This document shows, one piece after another, positions 8,674-18,037 of a DNA stretch of 64,000 nucleotides (positions within the stretch are counted from its first letter, which is position 1; every line of letters begins with the position of its first letter). Where the stretch lies: NCBI RefSeq assembly GCF_016879755.1, contig NZ_WOFU01000006.1, positions 62,001 through 126,000 of the forward strand, in the 5' to 3' direction. The position numbers were made by a program, and so were the translations under genes. The notes beneath the pieces were generated by a model that was not told the DNA's origin, made no database searches, and saw nothing but the letters and a program-made list of their open reading frames with translations. The stretch comes from Bacillus sp. B15-48. GTDB taxonomy: Bacteria; Bacillota; Bacilli; Bacillales; Cytobacillaceae.

Positions 8674-9573
8674 ATGGGATTAATTTTAGAGAATGTGACA
8701 AAGAGGTTTGGAAAATTTACCGCCGTCGATCACCTGTCGTTAAAAATCCCTGAACAAGAGATTTTTGGGTTTTTAGGTGCAAATGGGGCGGGAAAAACGA
8801 CGACATTCCGAATGATTATCGGTTTGCTAGAACCAACAGCAGGCAATATAACGCTCAATGGGAAGCGAATTGATTATTCCACAAGTTCAATCATAGGCTA
8901 TCTTCCTGAAGAAAGAGGACTTTATCCGAAGTTGAAAGTAAAGGATCAAATTGTCTATTTAGCGCGTTTAAGAGGCATGCAAAAGCAAGATACGTTAAAA
9001 CAGCTAGATTACTGGCTTGAAAGATTCAAAGTGCCAGAATATGTTGATAAAAAGGTAGAAGAGCTTTCGAAGGGGAATCAACAAAAAATTCAATTTCTAG
9101 CCGCAGTCATCCATCAGCCAAAGCTATTGATACTTGATGAGCCATTTAGCGGTCTTGATCCAGTGAATGTTGAATTGTTGAAGCAGGCGGTCGTCGATTT
9201 AAAAGAAGCAGGAACAACGATTGTTTTTGCCAGCCATCGAATGGAACATGTTGAGGAAATGTGTGAAAATCTATGCATTATGCAAAATGGAAAACCAATT
9301 GTTCACGGAACGTTGAAAGAGATTAAACGCTCATTTGGGAAAAAGAATTTAGTTATCCATGGTGACTTTGACCTTCGTTTTCTTGAAGACTATCATGGCG
9401 TAACGAAGGCGAAGTTTACACCAGAAGGCGTTCATTTGCAAATTACTGGTGAACATATTGCAGAGTCAATCTTGAAAGAGATTGTTGGCAAAGGATTTAT
9501 CCGTAAATTTGTGCTAGAAGAACCTTCCTTAAACGATATATTTATCGAAAAGGCAGGTGCTTCTTATGAATAA
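8674..9573 (+). CDS. yhaQ: ABC transporter ATP-binding protein YhaQ
   Basis: ATPase of an ABC exporter of the NatA type. The Walker A motif is GANGAGKTT (residues ~37-45), the signature LSKGNQQK and the Walker B LLILDEPFSGLDP. The C-terminal ~80 residues form the extra domain seen in NatA-like ATPases. The ATG follows AGGAGG. The stop overlaps the permease gene by 8 bp (ATGAATAA). The exported substrate is unknown; the NatAB family includes sodium exporters. Length of 299 residues is normal. Confidence 0.9.
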   Translation: MGLILENVTKRFGKFTAVDHLSLKIPEQEIFGFLGANGAGKTTTFRMIIGLLEPTAGNITLNGKRIDYSTSSIIGYLPEERGLYPKLKVKDQIVYLARLRGMQKQDTLKQLDYWLERFKVPEYVDKKVEELSKGNQQKIQFLAAVIHQPKLLILDEPFSGLDPVNVELLKQAVVDLKEAGTTIVFASHRMEHVEEMCENLCIMQNGKPIVHGTLKEIKRSFGKKNLVIHGDFDLRFLEDYHGVTKAKFTPEGVHLQITGEHIAESILKEIVGKGFIRKFVLEEPSLNDIFIEKAGASYE

Positions 9574-10819
9574 CTTTTTCACGATTTTCTTTCATACATA
9601 TTTAACGAAATTAAAAACAAAATCGTTCATTTTTACAACGATCATTACCGCTTTGATTTTATTCACGCTGACGAATATTCCAAGAATTATTGACTTTTTT
9701 GAAAAAGATGGGGAAGTCGAACAGATTGCTGTGATCGATGAATCGGGGCAACTGTTAGAACCATTGCAACAGCAAGTCGCGATGATGAATGAAAGCCTTG
9801 AGCTGAGTGAGTTCACTGGCAGTGTAGAGGAAGCGGAAGCACAAATTGAAACAGGAGAATATATTGGATTGCTACACTTAACGCTGACGGCTGATCAACT
9901 GCCGGCGGCAACGTATAAAGCGATGAGTATGACCGATTCTTCAGTCGTATTCGATTTGCAAGCAAGTTTGCAACAGCTAAAAACAATGATGGCCTCGACC
10001 TACTTAAATTTGACTCAAGAGGAGCTCGCGCAAATTTACGAGCCCGTTTCCTTTGAGCGAGTTGCCCTTGCCGAAGATGCAAAAACAGAGGAAGAGTTGA
10101 ATCAGGCGCGGGGACTCGTATATGTGCTATTATTCATTATTTACTTCTCAGTCATTATGTATGCTAGTATGATTGCCACAGAGGTAGCGACAGAAAAGTC
10201 TTCGCGAGTAATGGAAATATTAATTTCAAGTGTTTCCCCAATCAAACAAATGTTTGCGAAAATTCTCGGGATTGGATTATTGTCATTGACGCAGTTAGTC
10301 GTATTTTTACTCGTTGGTTATGTGGCTGTGAAACAGAATCTTGAAACAATGGAAGGTGGATTTTTCGAGTTTTTTGGATTCGGAAATATTTCAGTTGAAA
10401 CGATCACTTATGCGATTGTTTTTACGCTTCTCGGCTATTTTCTCTATGCGACCTTGGCCGCTTTCCTAGGTTCATTAGTCAGCCGAATTGAGGACGTTAA
10501 TCAAATGATTACACCGATGACGTTCTTAGTAGTTGGTGGCTTTATGATTGCGATGTTCGGTTTAGGGAAGCCTGAAGCAACTTTCGTGACGATTACCTCG
10601 TATATTCCGTTCTTTTCACCGATGATTATGTTTTTAAGGGTAGGGATGTTGAATATTCCTACGTGGGAAGTGGCTTTATCAATTGGAATTCTCGTCGTAA
10701 CGATCGTGCTGTTAGCGATCTTCGGTGCTCGTGTGTACCGAGGTGGTGTTTTGATGTATGGAAAGTCAAATTCGTTTAAAGATATTAAAACTGCCTTGCA
10801 ATTAACGAAGAAAGAATAA
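9566..10819 (+). CDS. yhaP: ABC-2 type permease YhaP
   Basis: Membrane partner of YhaQ, 417 residues. It has one N-terminal membrane segment, a long extracytoplasmic loop (residues ~40-185) and five or six C-terminal segments, with the family motif EKSSRVMEILISSVSP following the second. This is the NatB-like ABC-2 layout. The ATG at 9566 overlaps the yhaQ stop, so the two are coupled; a GTG at 9557 is in frame but less likely. A terminator follows directly. Confidence 0.9.
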   Translation: MNNFFTIFFHTYLTKLKTKSFIFTTIITALILFTLTNIPRIIDFFEKDGEVEQIAVIDESGQLLEPLQQQVAMMNESLELSEFTGSVEEAEAQIETGEYIGLLHLTLTADQLPAATYKAMSMTDSSVVFDLQASLQQLKTMMASTYLNLTQEELAQIYEPVSFERVALAEDAKTEEELNQARGLVYVLLFIIYFSVIMYASMIATEVATEKSSRVMEILISSVSPIKQMFAKILGIGLLSLTQLVVFLLVGYVAVKQNLETMEGGFFEFFGFGNISVETITYAIVFTLLGYFLYATLAAFLGSLVSRIEDVNQMITPMTFLVVGGFMIAMFGLGKPEATFVTITSYIPFFSPMIMFLRVGMLNIPTWEVALSIGILVVTIVLLAIFGARVYRGGVLMYGKSNSFKDIKTALQLTKKE

Positions 10820-10830
10820 GGAATTTGGAA

Positions 10831-10856
10831 GTCAGGCCCTTGGCCTGGCTTTTATT
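10831..10856 (+). terminator. Terminator after yhaQP
   Basis: Stem GTCAGGCC / GGCCTGGC (8 bp with one G-U pair) with a CTT loop, then TTTTATT. It starts 11 bp after the yhaP stop. Confidence 0.75.
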
Positions 10857-10905
10857 AAGGGGTTATTTGCTACTGGATGGGGTGTTTTTTGCTTGTTAGG
10901 TGGGG

Positions 10906-11081
10906 GTTCTCTACGGAATTTGCGATTTACTCTACACTTTGCTTGTTTTATTCTACGAAAATATCGATATACTCTACACTTTCCTAGTTTTACTCTACGA
11001 AAACCCCAGTTCACTCTACAAAAGCCATAAACTGGGAAACAACAGTATCCCCCCTGCAAAAGGCAAGCCTACAAAATTATA
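10906..11081. repeat. 42-bp tandem CTCTAC repeat, locus A (2 units)
   Basis: Two tandem 42-bp units begin at 10924 and 10966. Each holds the word ACTCTAC or TTCTACG twice, about 21 bp apart, with ACTTTGCTTG-like spacers. The array ends in a block containing CATAAACTGG and GGCAAGCCTACAAAATTA that is also seen at locus B (21248-21465). All three frames on both strands stay partly open because of the period, but no ribosome site or sensible protein is present, so I treat it as non-coding. Confidence 0.75.
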
Positions 11082-11086
11082 AAATA

Positions 11087-11100
11087 GGAACGTGCATTCG
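11087..11100. promoter_or_regulatory. LexA-like SOS box before yhaO
   Basis: GGAACGTGCATTCG matches the Bacillus LexA consensus CGAACRNRYGTTYG at 12 of 14 positions. It overlaps the region just after a TATAAA -10-like element (11078-11083) and lies 18 bp before the first possible yhaO start. As I recall, yhaO-yhaN-yhaM is part of the SOS response in B. subtilis, which supports the assignment. Confidence 0.5.
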
Positions 11101-11118
11101 TATGTGTAGGGTGGTAAA

Positions 11119-12369
11119 ATGGAGACAAGAAAGAAAGCGAAAGGAAACAAATCGTGTATGAAAAAAGTAACTTTTTTGCATTGTGCTGATTTACATTTGG
11201 ATAGCCCGATGAAGGGGCTTAAGCACTTAGCGGATGAAGTTTTTCTTCGTCTACAAGAAAGCACGTTTCAAGCACTGACGAACATCACCGATCTCGCTAT
11301 TAAAAAAAAGGTCGATTTTGTCTTAATTGCTGGCGATGTTTTTGATGGAGAAAATCGCAGTATCCGCGTCCAGGCGAGGTTTCGGAACGAAATGGAGCGG
11401 CTCGCCAAAAACGGAATCGACGTTTATATGATTCACGGAAATCATGACCATCTAGGAGGGAATTATATAAAACTAAACTGGCCGGAAAATGTCCACGTGT
11501 TCAATGATTCGGTCGAAGTAATGACATTTACAAAACAAGATGGGACGTCCGTTCATTTATATGGTTTTAGTTACCCGAAACGCCATGTTACGGATCGATG
11601 GATTGACCAATATGTAAAGCGTTCAGGCGCTGATTTTCATATCGGCCTTTTACATGGTCACTTTGAAGGGGCAAGCGATCACGGCAAATATGCGCCATTT
11701 CGTTTGGCTGACTTATTGGAAAAGCAATTTGATTATTGGGCTCTCGGGCATATTCACAAAAGGGAAGTTCTTTCTGTTGAGCCGCCGATTATTTATCCTG
11801 GCAATACCCAAGGACGAAATCGCAAGGAGCTGGCTGAAAAGGGCTGTTATCTCGTAGAAATGACCGAAAGCGGGACGGAGTGCACCTTTCATGAAACATA
11901 TGATATTTTATGGCAAGAGAAGACAATCGATGCTGCAGGTGTGAAGGAGTTCACCCAACTATTTGATCTTTGCAGGCAGGTCATTGAGGAAAGCCGGATT
12001 GACAAAAAAGGGGTTATTTTAACTTTAAAAATGGACAACCTTGAAAGTGAGCTTGATGCGAATGTAAAAAGAGAATGGCTTGAAGCGCTTCAGGAACAAG
12101 AAAAGGCCGAGAAGGACTTTGTCTGGATTCGTGAGCTCCATTTCACTTTAGCTCATCACCTAGATCGTTCTCAGTTCATAGCCCAAGCTGACTTTTATCA
12201 GGAATTGTTTTCAGCCGCAGATCAATTCGACAGTTGGGAAGATGCGTTAGCTCCTCTATATCGTCATCACATCGCCAGAAAGTATTTAACAGAATTAACA
12301 GACGAGGAAAAGAGTCAATTGCTGAACGAAGCGGAAAGAAAGCTGCTTCAGCTGCTCCATCAACAATAA
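11119..12369 (+). CDS. yhaO: YhaO, SbcD-like metallophosphoesterase nuclease
   Basis: DNA-repair exonuclease of the SbcD/Mre11 family, likely partner of YhaN. Metal-binding motifs are HCADLHLDSP, AGDVFDG, GNHDHLGG and LGHIHKRE, all within the first ~225 residues; the rest is the capping domain. The ATG at 11119 has AGGGTGG 4 bp upstream. A second ATG at 11158, just before KKVTFLHCAD, fits the family start better but has a poorly spaced ribosome site. A LexA-like box precedes it and yhaN follows after 22 bp. Confidence 0.88.
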   Translation: METRKKAKGNKSCMKKVTFLHCADLHLDSPMKGLKHLADEVFLRLQESTFQALTNITDLAIKKKVDFVLIAGDVFDGENRSIRVQARFRNEMERLAKNGIDVYMIHGNHDHLGGNYIKLNWPENVHVFNDSVEVMTFTKQDGTSVHLYGFSYPKRHVTDRWIDQYVKRSGADFHIGLLHGHFEGASDHGKYAPFRLADLLEKQFDYWALGHIHKREVLSVEPPIIYPGNTQGRNRKELAEKGCYLVEMTESGTECTFHETYDILWQEKTIDAAGVKEFTQLFDLCRQVIEESRIDKKGVILTLKMDNLESELDANVKREWLEALQEQEKAEKDFVWIRELHFTLAHHLDRSQFIAQADFYQELFSAADQFDSWEDALAPLYRHHIARKYLTELTDEEKSQLLNEAERKLLQLLHQQ

Positions 12370-12391
12370 TTAGGAAAGGAGGGGGAATACA

Positions 12392-15391
12392 GTGCGCTTA
12401 ATTGAATTACATATATATGGGTACGGCAAACTTGAAAATGTAAAGATAACGAAATTAGAAAATCTCCAAGTCTTTTATGGCGAAAATGAAGCTGGTAAAT
12501 CAACAATCATGTCCTTTATACATAGCATTTTATTTGGGTTTCCGACAAAGCAGCAGGCAGAATTAAGATATGAGCCAAAACTGAACTCAAAATATGGCGG
12601 CTTAATTAAGGCGAGCTTTAAAGATAAAGGATTGGTCGTCATTGAGAGGGTGAAGGGAAAAGCAGCAGGAGATGTTACCGTCACGCTTGAGAGTGGTGAG
12701 ATTGGTGGAGAGGAGCTATTAACCGAATTGCTCGGTGGGATGGATAAAAACACGTTTCAAGGTATCTTTTCGTTTAATCTGCACGGATTGCAGAATATCC
12801 ACCAGCTGAAAGGCGATGAGCTTGGGAGGTACTTATTTTCAGCAGGTGCACTTGGAACAGATAAGCTTCTCTTTGCTGAAAACCAATTGCATAAGGAAAT
12901 GGAACAACGATTTAAACCAGGTGGAAAAAAGCCGCGTCTCAATGAAAAGTTAAAGGAATTGCGTCAAGTACATGAGGCATTAAAAAAAGCAGAAACTGAA
13001 AACGATGAATACGGTGAGTTGCTTACATTCAAAGCAGAAAAGACGGAACGATTAGCGGAACTTAATAGACAATTAAAGGATATTGAGCATCGTATATCTC
13101 GTTTTAAGGAATTAGACCGGGTTAGAGCGAACATTATCGAAGAAAACGAGCTACAATCGAAACTGGCAGCGAGCGGTGATTTATCCTTTCCGACGGATGG
13201 GTTAGTAAGACTAGAGCGATTGGGTGAACAGAAACATCGTCTCCAAGCCCGACTATCTTGGCTTGAAGAACAAGAGAAAGCTCTCGAAGCAGAGGCAACA
13301 AGAGTAAAACCTGATGTTGATTTACTTCAGAATGAAGCAGCCGTTTCGACTCAGTTAGAGGCCTTTCCCGTTTACCAGCAACTAAGTCAAGAAAAAGACA
13401 AACTGCAAATAAGGGTACAGGAATTAAACGATGAGATCTCTAATATTAATGATCAACTTCATGTACAATATACAGAAGATATGATCGCCAATGTAAGCAC
13501 AAGTCTTGTCGTTAAAGATCAGGCAGACGAACTTCAATTAAAGCAACAGCAGCTTCAAGCGCGAAAACGAACATTAGATGAAAGTTTTCAAGATGAAAAA
13601 ATGGCGATGGTTGAGCTTGAAAAATCAGCGGAATTTTTCCAAGAAAAGCTGCTTGATGATGAAACAAGAACGAAAATAGAACATCAGCTATCTGCTTATG
13701 AAAAACAGAAACATCTTAAAGACGAGTATGAAAGAATTAAAGACCAATTGGCTTCTTTGAAAATAGCCAAACAACTATGGCAAACGAGTCAAAAACGCCA
13801 AAGCGGACAAATGTTGATGCTTGGTTTGGTTTGCTTAATTTTAATCGGGACTGGAATAGTGAATAGTCAATGGATATTAACCGGCATCGGCACAGTGGGA
13901 CTTATCTTTAGTTTATTTATGTATTTCCGCTCTGGGCAACGAAGCACCGAGCTGAATGTTGATTTTGACGAAAACACATTTGCCTCCCTCCAGAAACGGG
14001 AGCAAGAATTAAAAGCACAATTAAAAGAGACAACGGGTTTTGATTCTGTTTTCACTAGGGAAACATTGCAGGCAGACACAGAAAATCGTCGCAGATTCAT
14101 GGATGTTTCCGCGAGGTTAGAGCAGCAAACGAATCGGTATGAGCGAGTGATTCAAGCGTTTGAAAAATGGGAAACAGAGCGCAATCAATTAAATCAAAAA
14201 CAAGCAGAGATGGCGGAGAGTCTCTTGCTTCCAGAAGAATCAGGAAACAGAAACATTTATGATGCTGTTTTGCTCGTTGAGAAATTAAAGCAATTATTCC
14301 GAGAGAAGGCTAGAATCGAAGAGCAATTGGCGATGCTTGAGGTAAGGAAAGGAGAGCAAGCCACTAAATTTGCGAATATAGCTGAACGTTTTCTTGACCA
14401 TCGCACCCTTCCAATCGAGGAGATTGTTGTGCTCCTAAGAAAAAAGCTTCGTGAAGAAATTGATCGTCAAGCAAAATATCGTGAAGCGGTAAACAAGCTG
14501 AGCGAATTACGTGAAGAGCATTCTCAACTAAAGCAAGAATTCGCACAAATCATCGCAGAGGAGACAAATCTTTTTACTCTTGCAGCAGTTAGTGATGAGG
14601 AGGGGTTCCGTCTGCAGGCGAAGCGTGCGGAACAGATTAGTGACTGGGAAACAAGGATAACAAATTTATCATTCCAACTAGATGCGGCAAATATCACAGC
14701 AGCTGAACGTGAAGCGATTTATCAAGGAATAAAGCCAAGTGAAGAGCTTGAGCAGGCGTTGGGGGTGCTTGAGGCTTGCAAACAAGAACAAAGCCAGCTT
14801 CATGATCAATTGGCGGAGATTAAACATCGTATGGGGTTACTTGAAGAAGGCGGTCTTTATGGTGAGTTATTGCATAAATACGAGCAACTAAAAGATGAGT
14901 TTGCGGAAGAGGCGAAAGAATGGGCGGAATTTGCCGTTTCCAAGGCAGTTCTCGCGCAGACGGTTGAAACGTACAAAACAGAAAAGCTACCAAAGCTTCT
15001 TGAAAAAGCAGCAGACTATTTACAGTTGCTAACAGCTAATGAGTATAAAAGAATTATTCCGCAACAAACAGGAAGCGGTTTTCTCGTCGAAAGAAAAGAC
15101 TATCTTTTATTTGAAGCAAATGAATTAAGTCAAGCGACGGCAGAACAAGTGTATGTCTCTTTAAGACTAGCCTTGACAGCAACCTTGTTTTCTAGGTATC
15201 CTTTTCCAATCATTATTGATGATAGCTTCGTTAATTTTGATGAAAAAAGAACGAAACGAATGATTGCGTTATTAAGGAGTTTCTCCGAAAACCAAATCTT
15301 ATATTTTACTTGTCATAAGCATCTTCTTACACAATTTCATCAAGGAGAAATCGTAAAATTAGCGGAGAAATCGGAGAAATTAGTGATTTAA
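12392..15391 (+). CDS. yhaN: YhaN, SbcC/Rad50-like ATPase with membrane segment
   Basis: SMC/Rad50-type ATPase thought to work with YhaO in DNA-end processing. Walker A is GENEAGKST at residues 30-38, and the Walker B region is IIIDDSFVNFDEKR near the C-terminus. Long coiled coils (residues ~165-460 and ~520-880) flank a hydrophobic stretch (MLMLGLVCLILIGTGIV, ~473-510). That stretch suggests two short membrane passes and sets YhaN apart from soluble SbcC. GTG start after AAAGGAGGGGG. Length is 999 residues. Confidence 0.88.
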   Translation: MRLIELHIYGYGKLENVKITKLENLQVFYGENEAGKSTIMSFIHSILFGFPTKQQAELRYEPKLNSKYGGLIKASFKDKGLVVIERVKGKAAGDVTVTLESGEIGGEELLTELLGGMDKNTFQGIFSFNLHGLQNIHQLKGDELGRYLFSAGALGTDKLLFAENQLHKEMEQRFKPGGKKPRLNEKLKELRQVHEALKKAETENDEYGELLTFKAEKTERLAELNRQLKDIEHRISRFKELDRVRANIIEENELQSKLAASGDLSFPTDGLVRLERLGEQKHRLQARLSWLEEQEKALEAEATRVKPDVDLLQNEAAVSTQLEAFPVYQQLSQEKDKLQIRVQELNDEISNINDQLHVQYTEDMIANVSTSLVVKDQADELQLKQQQLQARKRTLDESFQDEKMAMVELEKSAEFFQEKLLDDETRTKIEHQLSAYEKQKHLKDEYERIKDQLASLKIAKQLWQTSQKRQSGQMLMLGLVCLILIGTGIVNSQWILTGIGTVGLIFSLFMYFRSGQRSTELNVDFDENTFASLQKREQELKAQLKETTGFDSVFTRETLQADTENRRRFMDVSARLEQQTNRYERVIQAFEKWETERNQLNQKQAEMAESLLLPEESGNRNIYDAVLLVEKLKQLFREKARIEEQLAMLEVRKGEQATKFANIAERFLDHRTLPIEEIVVLLRKKLREEIDRQAKYREAVNKLSELREEHSQLKQEFAQIIAEETNLFTLAAVSDEEGFRLQAKRAEQISDWETRITNLSFQLDAANITAAEREAIYQGIKPSEELEQALGVLEACKQEQSQLHDQLAEIKHRMGLLEEGGLYGELLHKYEQLKDEFAEEAKEWAEFAVSKAVLAQTVETYKTEKLPKLLEKAADYLQLLTANEYKRIIPQQTGSGFLVERKDYLLFEANELSQATAEQVYVSLRLALTATLFSRYPFPIIIDDSFVNFDEKRTKRMIALLRSFSENQILYFTCHKHLLTQFHQGEIVKLAEKSEKLVI

Positions 15392-15448
15392 ACTAAATTG
15401 TAATGGAAGTCGATCGAAAATGTTTAAGAGATGGAAGGGAGTTTACGT

Positions 15449-16393
15449 ATGAGTAAAGGAATTCTTGATTTTGAAGTGGGGGAACAAGTTGAAAAGTTTC
15501 TTCTAATAAAGACAACAAACAAAGGAATTGCTAGCAATGGGAAGCCGTTTTTAACTTTGATCTTCCAAGATCAAAGCGGGGAGATTGAGGCAAAGCTATG
15601 GGATGTTTCTGATGGGGATGAGACAAAGTACAGTCCAGAGAGCATTGTGAAAGTGTTAGGGGATATTCAAAATTACCGTGGGCGTTTACAGCTTAAACTT
15701 AGGCAAATACGCCCGGCAAATGCCAGCGATGCTGTGAAAGTTAGTGATTTTCTCGAGACAGCTCCATTGGAAAAGGATGAAATGTCCGCGAAAATTACTC
15801 AGTTTATTTTTGAAATGAGAAATCCAAACATTCAACGGATTACTCGGCATTTATTAAAAAAGCATCAAGATGCCTTTTATGATTATCCAGCGGCAACGAA
15901 AAACCATCATGAATTTGTTTCAGGGCTTGCTTATCATGTCGTTTCCATGCTTGATTTAGCAAAGTCCATTTCTGATTTATACCCAAGTTTGGATAAGGAT
16001 TTATTATATGCCGGGGTGATTCTTCACGATCTTGGAAAGGTTTATGAATTATCAGGTTCTGTCGCAGCTTCTTACACGGTCGAGGGAAACCTTCTTGGTC
16101 ATATTTCAATTATGGTCAATGAAATCGGCAAAGCTGCCGAAGAACTCGGTATTGTTGGTGAAGAGGTGACCGTTTTACAGCATATTGTCCTTAGTCACCA
16201 CGGAAAGGCAGAGTGGGGCAGCCCGAAACCGCCGTTAATTAAAGAGGCGGAGATTCTCCACTATATTGATAATCTTGATGCGAAAATGAATATGCTTGAT
16301 CGAGCGCTAACTAGGGTCAAGCCTGGGGAGTACACAGAAAGAGTATTTGCCCTTGATAACCGTTCGTTCTATAAGCCGAGTTTTCATAAATAA
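15449..16393 (+). CDS. yhaM: YhaM, 3'-5' exoribonuclease
   Basis: HD-domain 3'-5' exonuclease acting on RNA and single-stranded DNA, Mn-dependent in B. subtilis. An N-terminal OB fold (residues ~10-100, with [19 protein letters not shown]) precedes the HD domain with [10 protein letters not shown] and a second His pair in [13 protein letters not shown]. The ATG at 15449 follows GGAAGGGA at 8 bp and gives 314 residues, the length of B. subtilis YhaM. The upstream ATG at 15431 overlaps that ribosome site. Last gene of the yhaONM group; a terminator follows. Confidence 0.93.
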   Translation: MSKGILDFEVGEQVEKFLLIKTTNKGIASNGKPFLTLIFQDQSGEIEAKLWDVSDGDETKYSPESIVKVLGDIQNYRGRLQLKLRQIRPANASDAVKVSDFLETAPLEKDEMSAKITQFIFEMRNPNIQRITRHLLKKHQDAFYDYPAATKNHHEFVSGLAYHVVSMLDLAKSISDLYPSLDKDLLYAGVILHDLGKVYELSGSVAASYTVEGNLLGHISIMVNEIGKAAEELGIVGEEVTVLQHIVLSHHGKAEWGSPKPPLIKEAEILHYIDNLDAKMNMLDRALTRVKPGEYTERVFALDNRSFYKPSFHK

Positions 16394-16411
16394 TAGGGTG
16401 AATTTAGTAGA

Positions 16412-16446
16412 AAAGGGCCGTTTAGGCTCTTTTTCCTTTTTTTTTG
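16412..16446 (+). terminator. Terminator after yhaM
   Basis: Stem AAAGGGCC / GGCTCTTT with a GTTTA loop (16412-16432), followed by a long T-run (TTTTCCTTTTTTTTT). It lies 18 bp after the yhaM stop. Confidence 0.8.
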
Positions 16447-16516
16447 CATATGTCCTGTCTACGTTTCATAGAGTAATAACAAAATAGGACAACCTTTATT
16501 TGAAGGAGATGGAGAA

Positions 16517-16699
16517 ATGACTGTACCAATTTGGGTATTAGCAGTGGCAGCTGGAATTATTGTGAGCGCGGTTATGGCGATTAAAGCAGGAAAAGAAGAA
16601 CGAGAAGTTGAATTGGAAATCATCGAGCGTGAAGGGGAAGTATATATGGAAAGACTAGCGAAAGAGAGAGAGAAGCGACAAGGTTCATTAGGCACGTAA
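16517..16699 (+). CDS. yhaL: YhaL, sporulation-linked small membrane protein
   Basis: A 60-residue protein with one N-terminal membrane helix (residues 3-22) and a highly charged cytoplasmic tail rich in Glu, Lys and Arg (EEREVELEIIEREGEVYMER). This is the YhaL layout; the B. subtilis homologue is a sporulation protein of unknown biochemical role. GAAGGAGA lies 8 bp before the ATG, and a strong terminator begins at the stop codon. It sits between yhaM and prsA as in B. subtilis. Confidence 0.82.
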   Translation: MTVPIWVLAVAAGIIVSAVMAIKAGKEEREVELEIIEREGEVYMERLAKEREKRQGSLGT

Positions 16700-16728
16700 A
16701 AAGGGTTCCGCAATGGAACCCTTTTTTT
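16698..16728 (+). terminator. Terminator after yhaL
   Basis: Stem AAAAAGGGTTCC / GGAACCCTTTTT with loop GCAAT and a T7 tail. Because the A-run on the other side is also long, it may stop the opposing prsA transcript too. Confidence 0.85.
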
Positions 16729-16829
16729 GTGACGTTGTACTACGTGCCCGCGCCTCCAGTGAATAAGGAAACCAGTCACCTAATTCTTCCTCGATAATCG
16801 ACCATCGTATACTGACCAATTAACCTAAC

Positions 16830-17678
16830 TTATTCACCCAAAATTCCTTGTAAATCTTTGTCGTTAATCTTTACGTTTGCATCCTTTAATTCTTGTTGGA
16901 GCGTTTGTTGTAATGATGCGGCATCGACTTTTGTTAGTTTCAATTCATATTCAAGTTCGTCTCTCATCTCTTCAAATGATGGTTTTTCATTTTTCTCGGT
17001 TACTTTAATGATGTGCCAACCATGCATAGTTTGAACAGGTTCACTAATTTCATCAACATCAAGAGCATAAGCTGCTTCCTCAAACTCAGGAACCATCACG
17101 CCCGTTCCAAAGAAGTTTAAGTCACCACCGCGCTCTGCAGATACGGTATCAATTGAATGCTCTTCAGCAAGCTTCGCAAAGTCTTCACCAGCTTCAAGTT
17201 TGCCTTTTAGTTCTTTTGCCGTTTCTTCATCTTCCACAAGGATATGACTCGCTCTTATCTCAGGCTGATATTCATCATATTTTTCCTGCAGCTCTTCTTC
17301 CGTCACTTCGATATCTCTTAACGCGGCCTTTTCAATTAGAAGTTGGTCGTGCAGAAGATCACTTAAGGCGTCTTCATCTTCAATCTGGTTTTGGAGGAGA
17401 ACCATTTCAAAGTTGTCCCCATATTGTTCTTTCATATCATTAATGGCTTTATTAATCTCTTCATCGGTTACTTCATATTTTTCAGAAAGGACTTTTCGAT
17501 ATAAAATTTGTTGGAGAGCGGCTTGTCCAACCTGCCCCTTCATTTCTTCATATAATTCGTTTTTCGTTATATTCCCAGCATCCGACTCAACAATCACTTC
17601 TGATTCATCATTTCCATTACAAGCGGTTAAGGTTAAAATTCCAGCTGCGATGGTTATAGGCAAAATCCACTTTTTCAC
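16830..17678 (-). CDS. prsA: PrsA, extracytoplasmic foldase lipoprotein
   Basis: Membrane-anchored parvulin-type peptidyl-prolyl isomerase that folds exported proteins outside the membrane. A signal peptide with the lipobox LTLTAC gives the lipidated Cys20. The parvulin domain spans residues ~132-225 (RASHILVEDEE, GGDLNFFGTG, MHGWHIIKV). The GTG at 17678 is chosen because GTAGGAG ends 9 bp before it and the protein then begins MKKW; the TTG at 17687 abuts that site. Length is 282 residues, slightly shorter than B. subtilis PrsA. Transcribed alone, opposite to yhaL. Confidence 0.95.
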   Translation of the reverse strand: MKKWILPITIAAGILTLTACNGNDESEVIVESDAGNITKNELYEEMKGQVGQAALQQILYRKVLSEKYEVTDEEINKAINDMKEQYGDNFEMVLLQNQIEDEDALSDLLHDQLLIEKAALRDIEVTEEELQEKYDEYQPEIRASHILVEDEETAKELKGKLEAGEDFAKLAEEHSIDTVSAERGGDLNFFGTGVMVPEFEEAAYALDVDEISEPVQTMHGWHIIKVTEKNEKPSFEEMRDELEYELKLTKVDAASLQQTLQQELKDANVKINDKDLQGILGE

Positions 17679-17824
17679 TCTAAACAACTCCTACGAAAAT
17701 TCTATGGCGATTCAAATTCCACAAGAAATACTATAACACAAACTAACGCCGTGACAAAAAAATAATTATTAAATATTCCCATTGTCCAATTGGGCAAACA
17801 TCCAACCAGAAGGAAAAAAGTCCA

Positions 17825-17833
17825 CATAGGATA
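17825..17833 (+). promoter_or_regulatory. Possible SigK -10 element (CATAGGATA)
   Basis: CATAGGATA fits the SigK -10 consensus CATANNNTA and lies 40 bp before the first YjcZ-type gene. The nearest AC dinucleotide upstream is at 18 bp, longer than the ideal 16-17, so the -35 is not convincing. Confidence 0.35.
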
Positions 17834-17864
17834 ATCATGTAAAGAGATAAAGGAGGTATTGTTA

Positions 17865-17948
17865 ATGGGTCACTTCGCTGGAGGCTTTGCGTTAATTGTA
17901 GTTCTGTTCATTCTGTTAATTATTGTAGGCTCTGCTTTCGTTTGTTAA
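17865..17948 (+). CDS. YjcZ-family sporulation miniprotein, copy 1
   Basis: A 27-residue protein starting MGHFAGGFALIVVLFILLI and ending VGSAFVC. It is one hydrophobic helix with Gly-rich ends, the pattern of the tiny YjcZ/YczN-type membrane proteins made in sporulating Bacillus. AAAGGAGG lies 7 bp before the ATG. The final cysteine is unusual compared with copy 2. Function is unknown in all members. Confidence 0.82.
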   Translation: MGHFAGGFALIVVLFILLIIVGSAFVC

Positions 17949-18037
17949 GAAATTCTGGATTTAGCTAGATAAATGCCCATGCGAAAGTAGGATGAGCCGA
18001 ATAGGATATTTTATAACGATTGGAGGGAGGTGTCTTT

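Noticed and set aside
10900-11082. Open frames across the CTCTAC array (also 21243-21534)
   Set aside because: They exist in several frames because the 42-bp period is a multiple of three. No ribosome site, repetitive Leu/Tyr-rich or Arg/Lys-rich products, no family resemblance.
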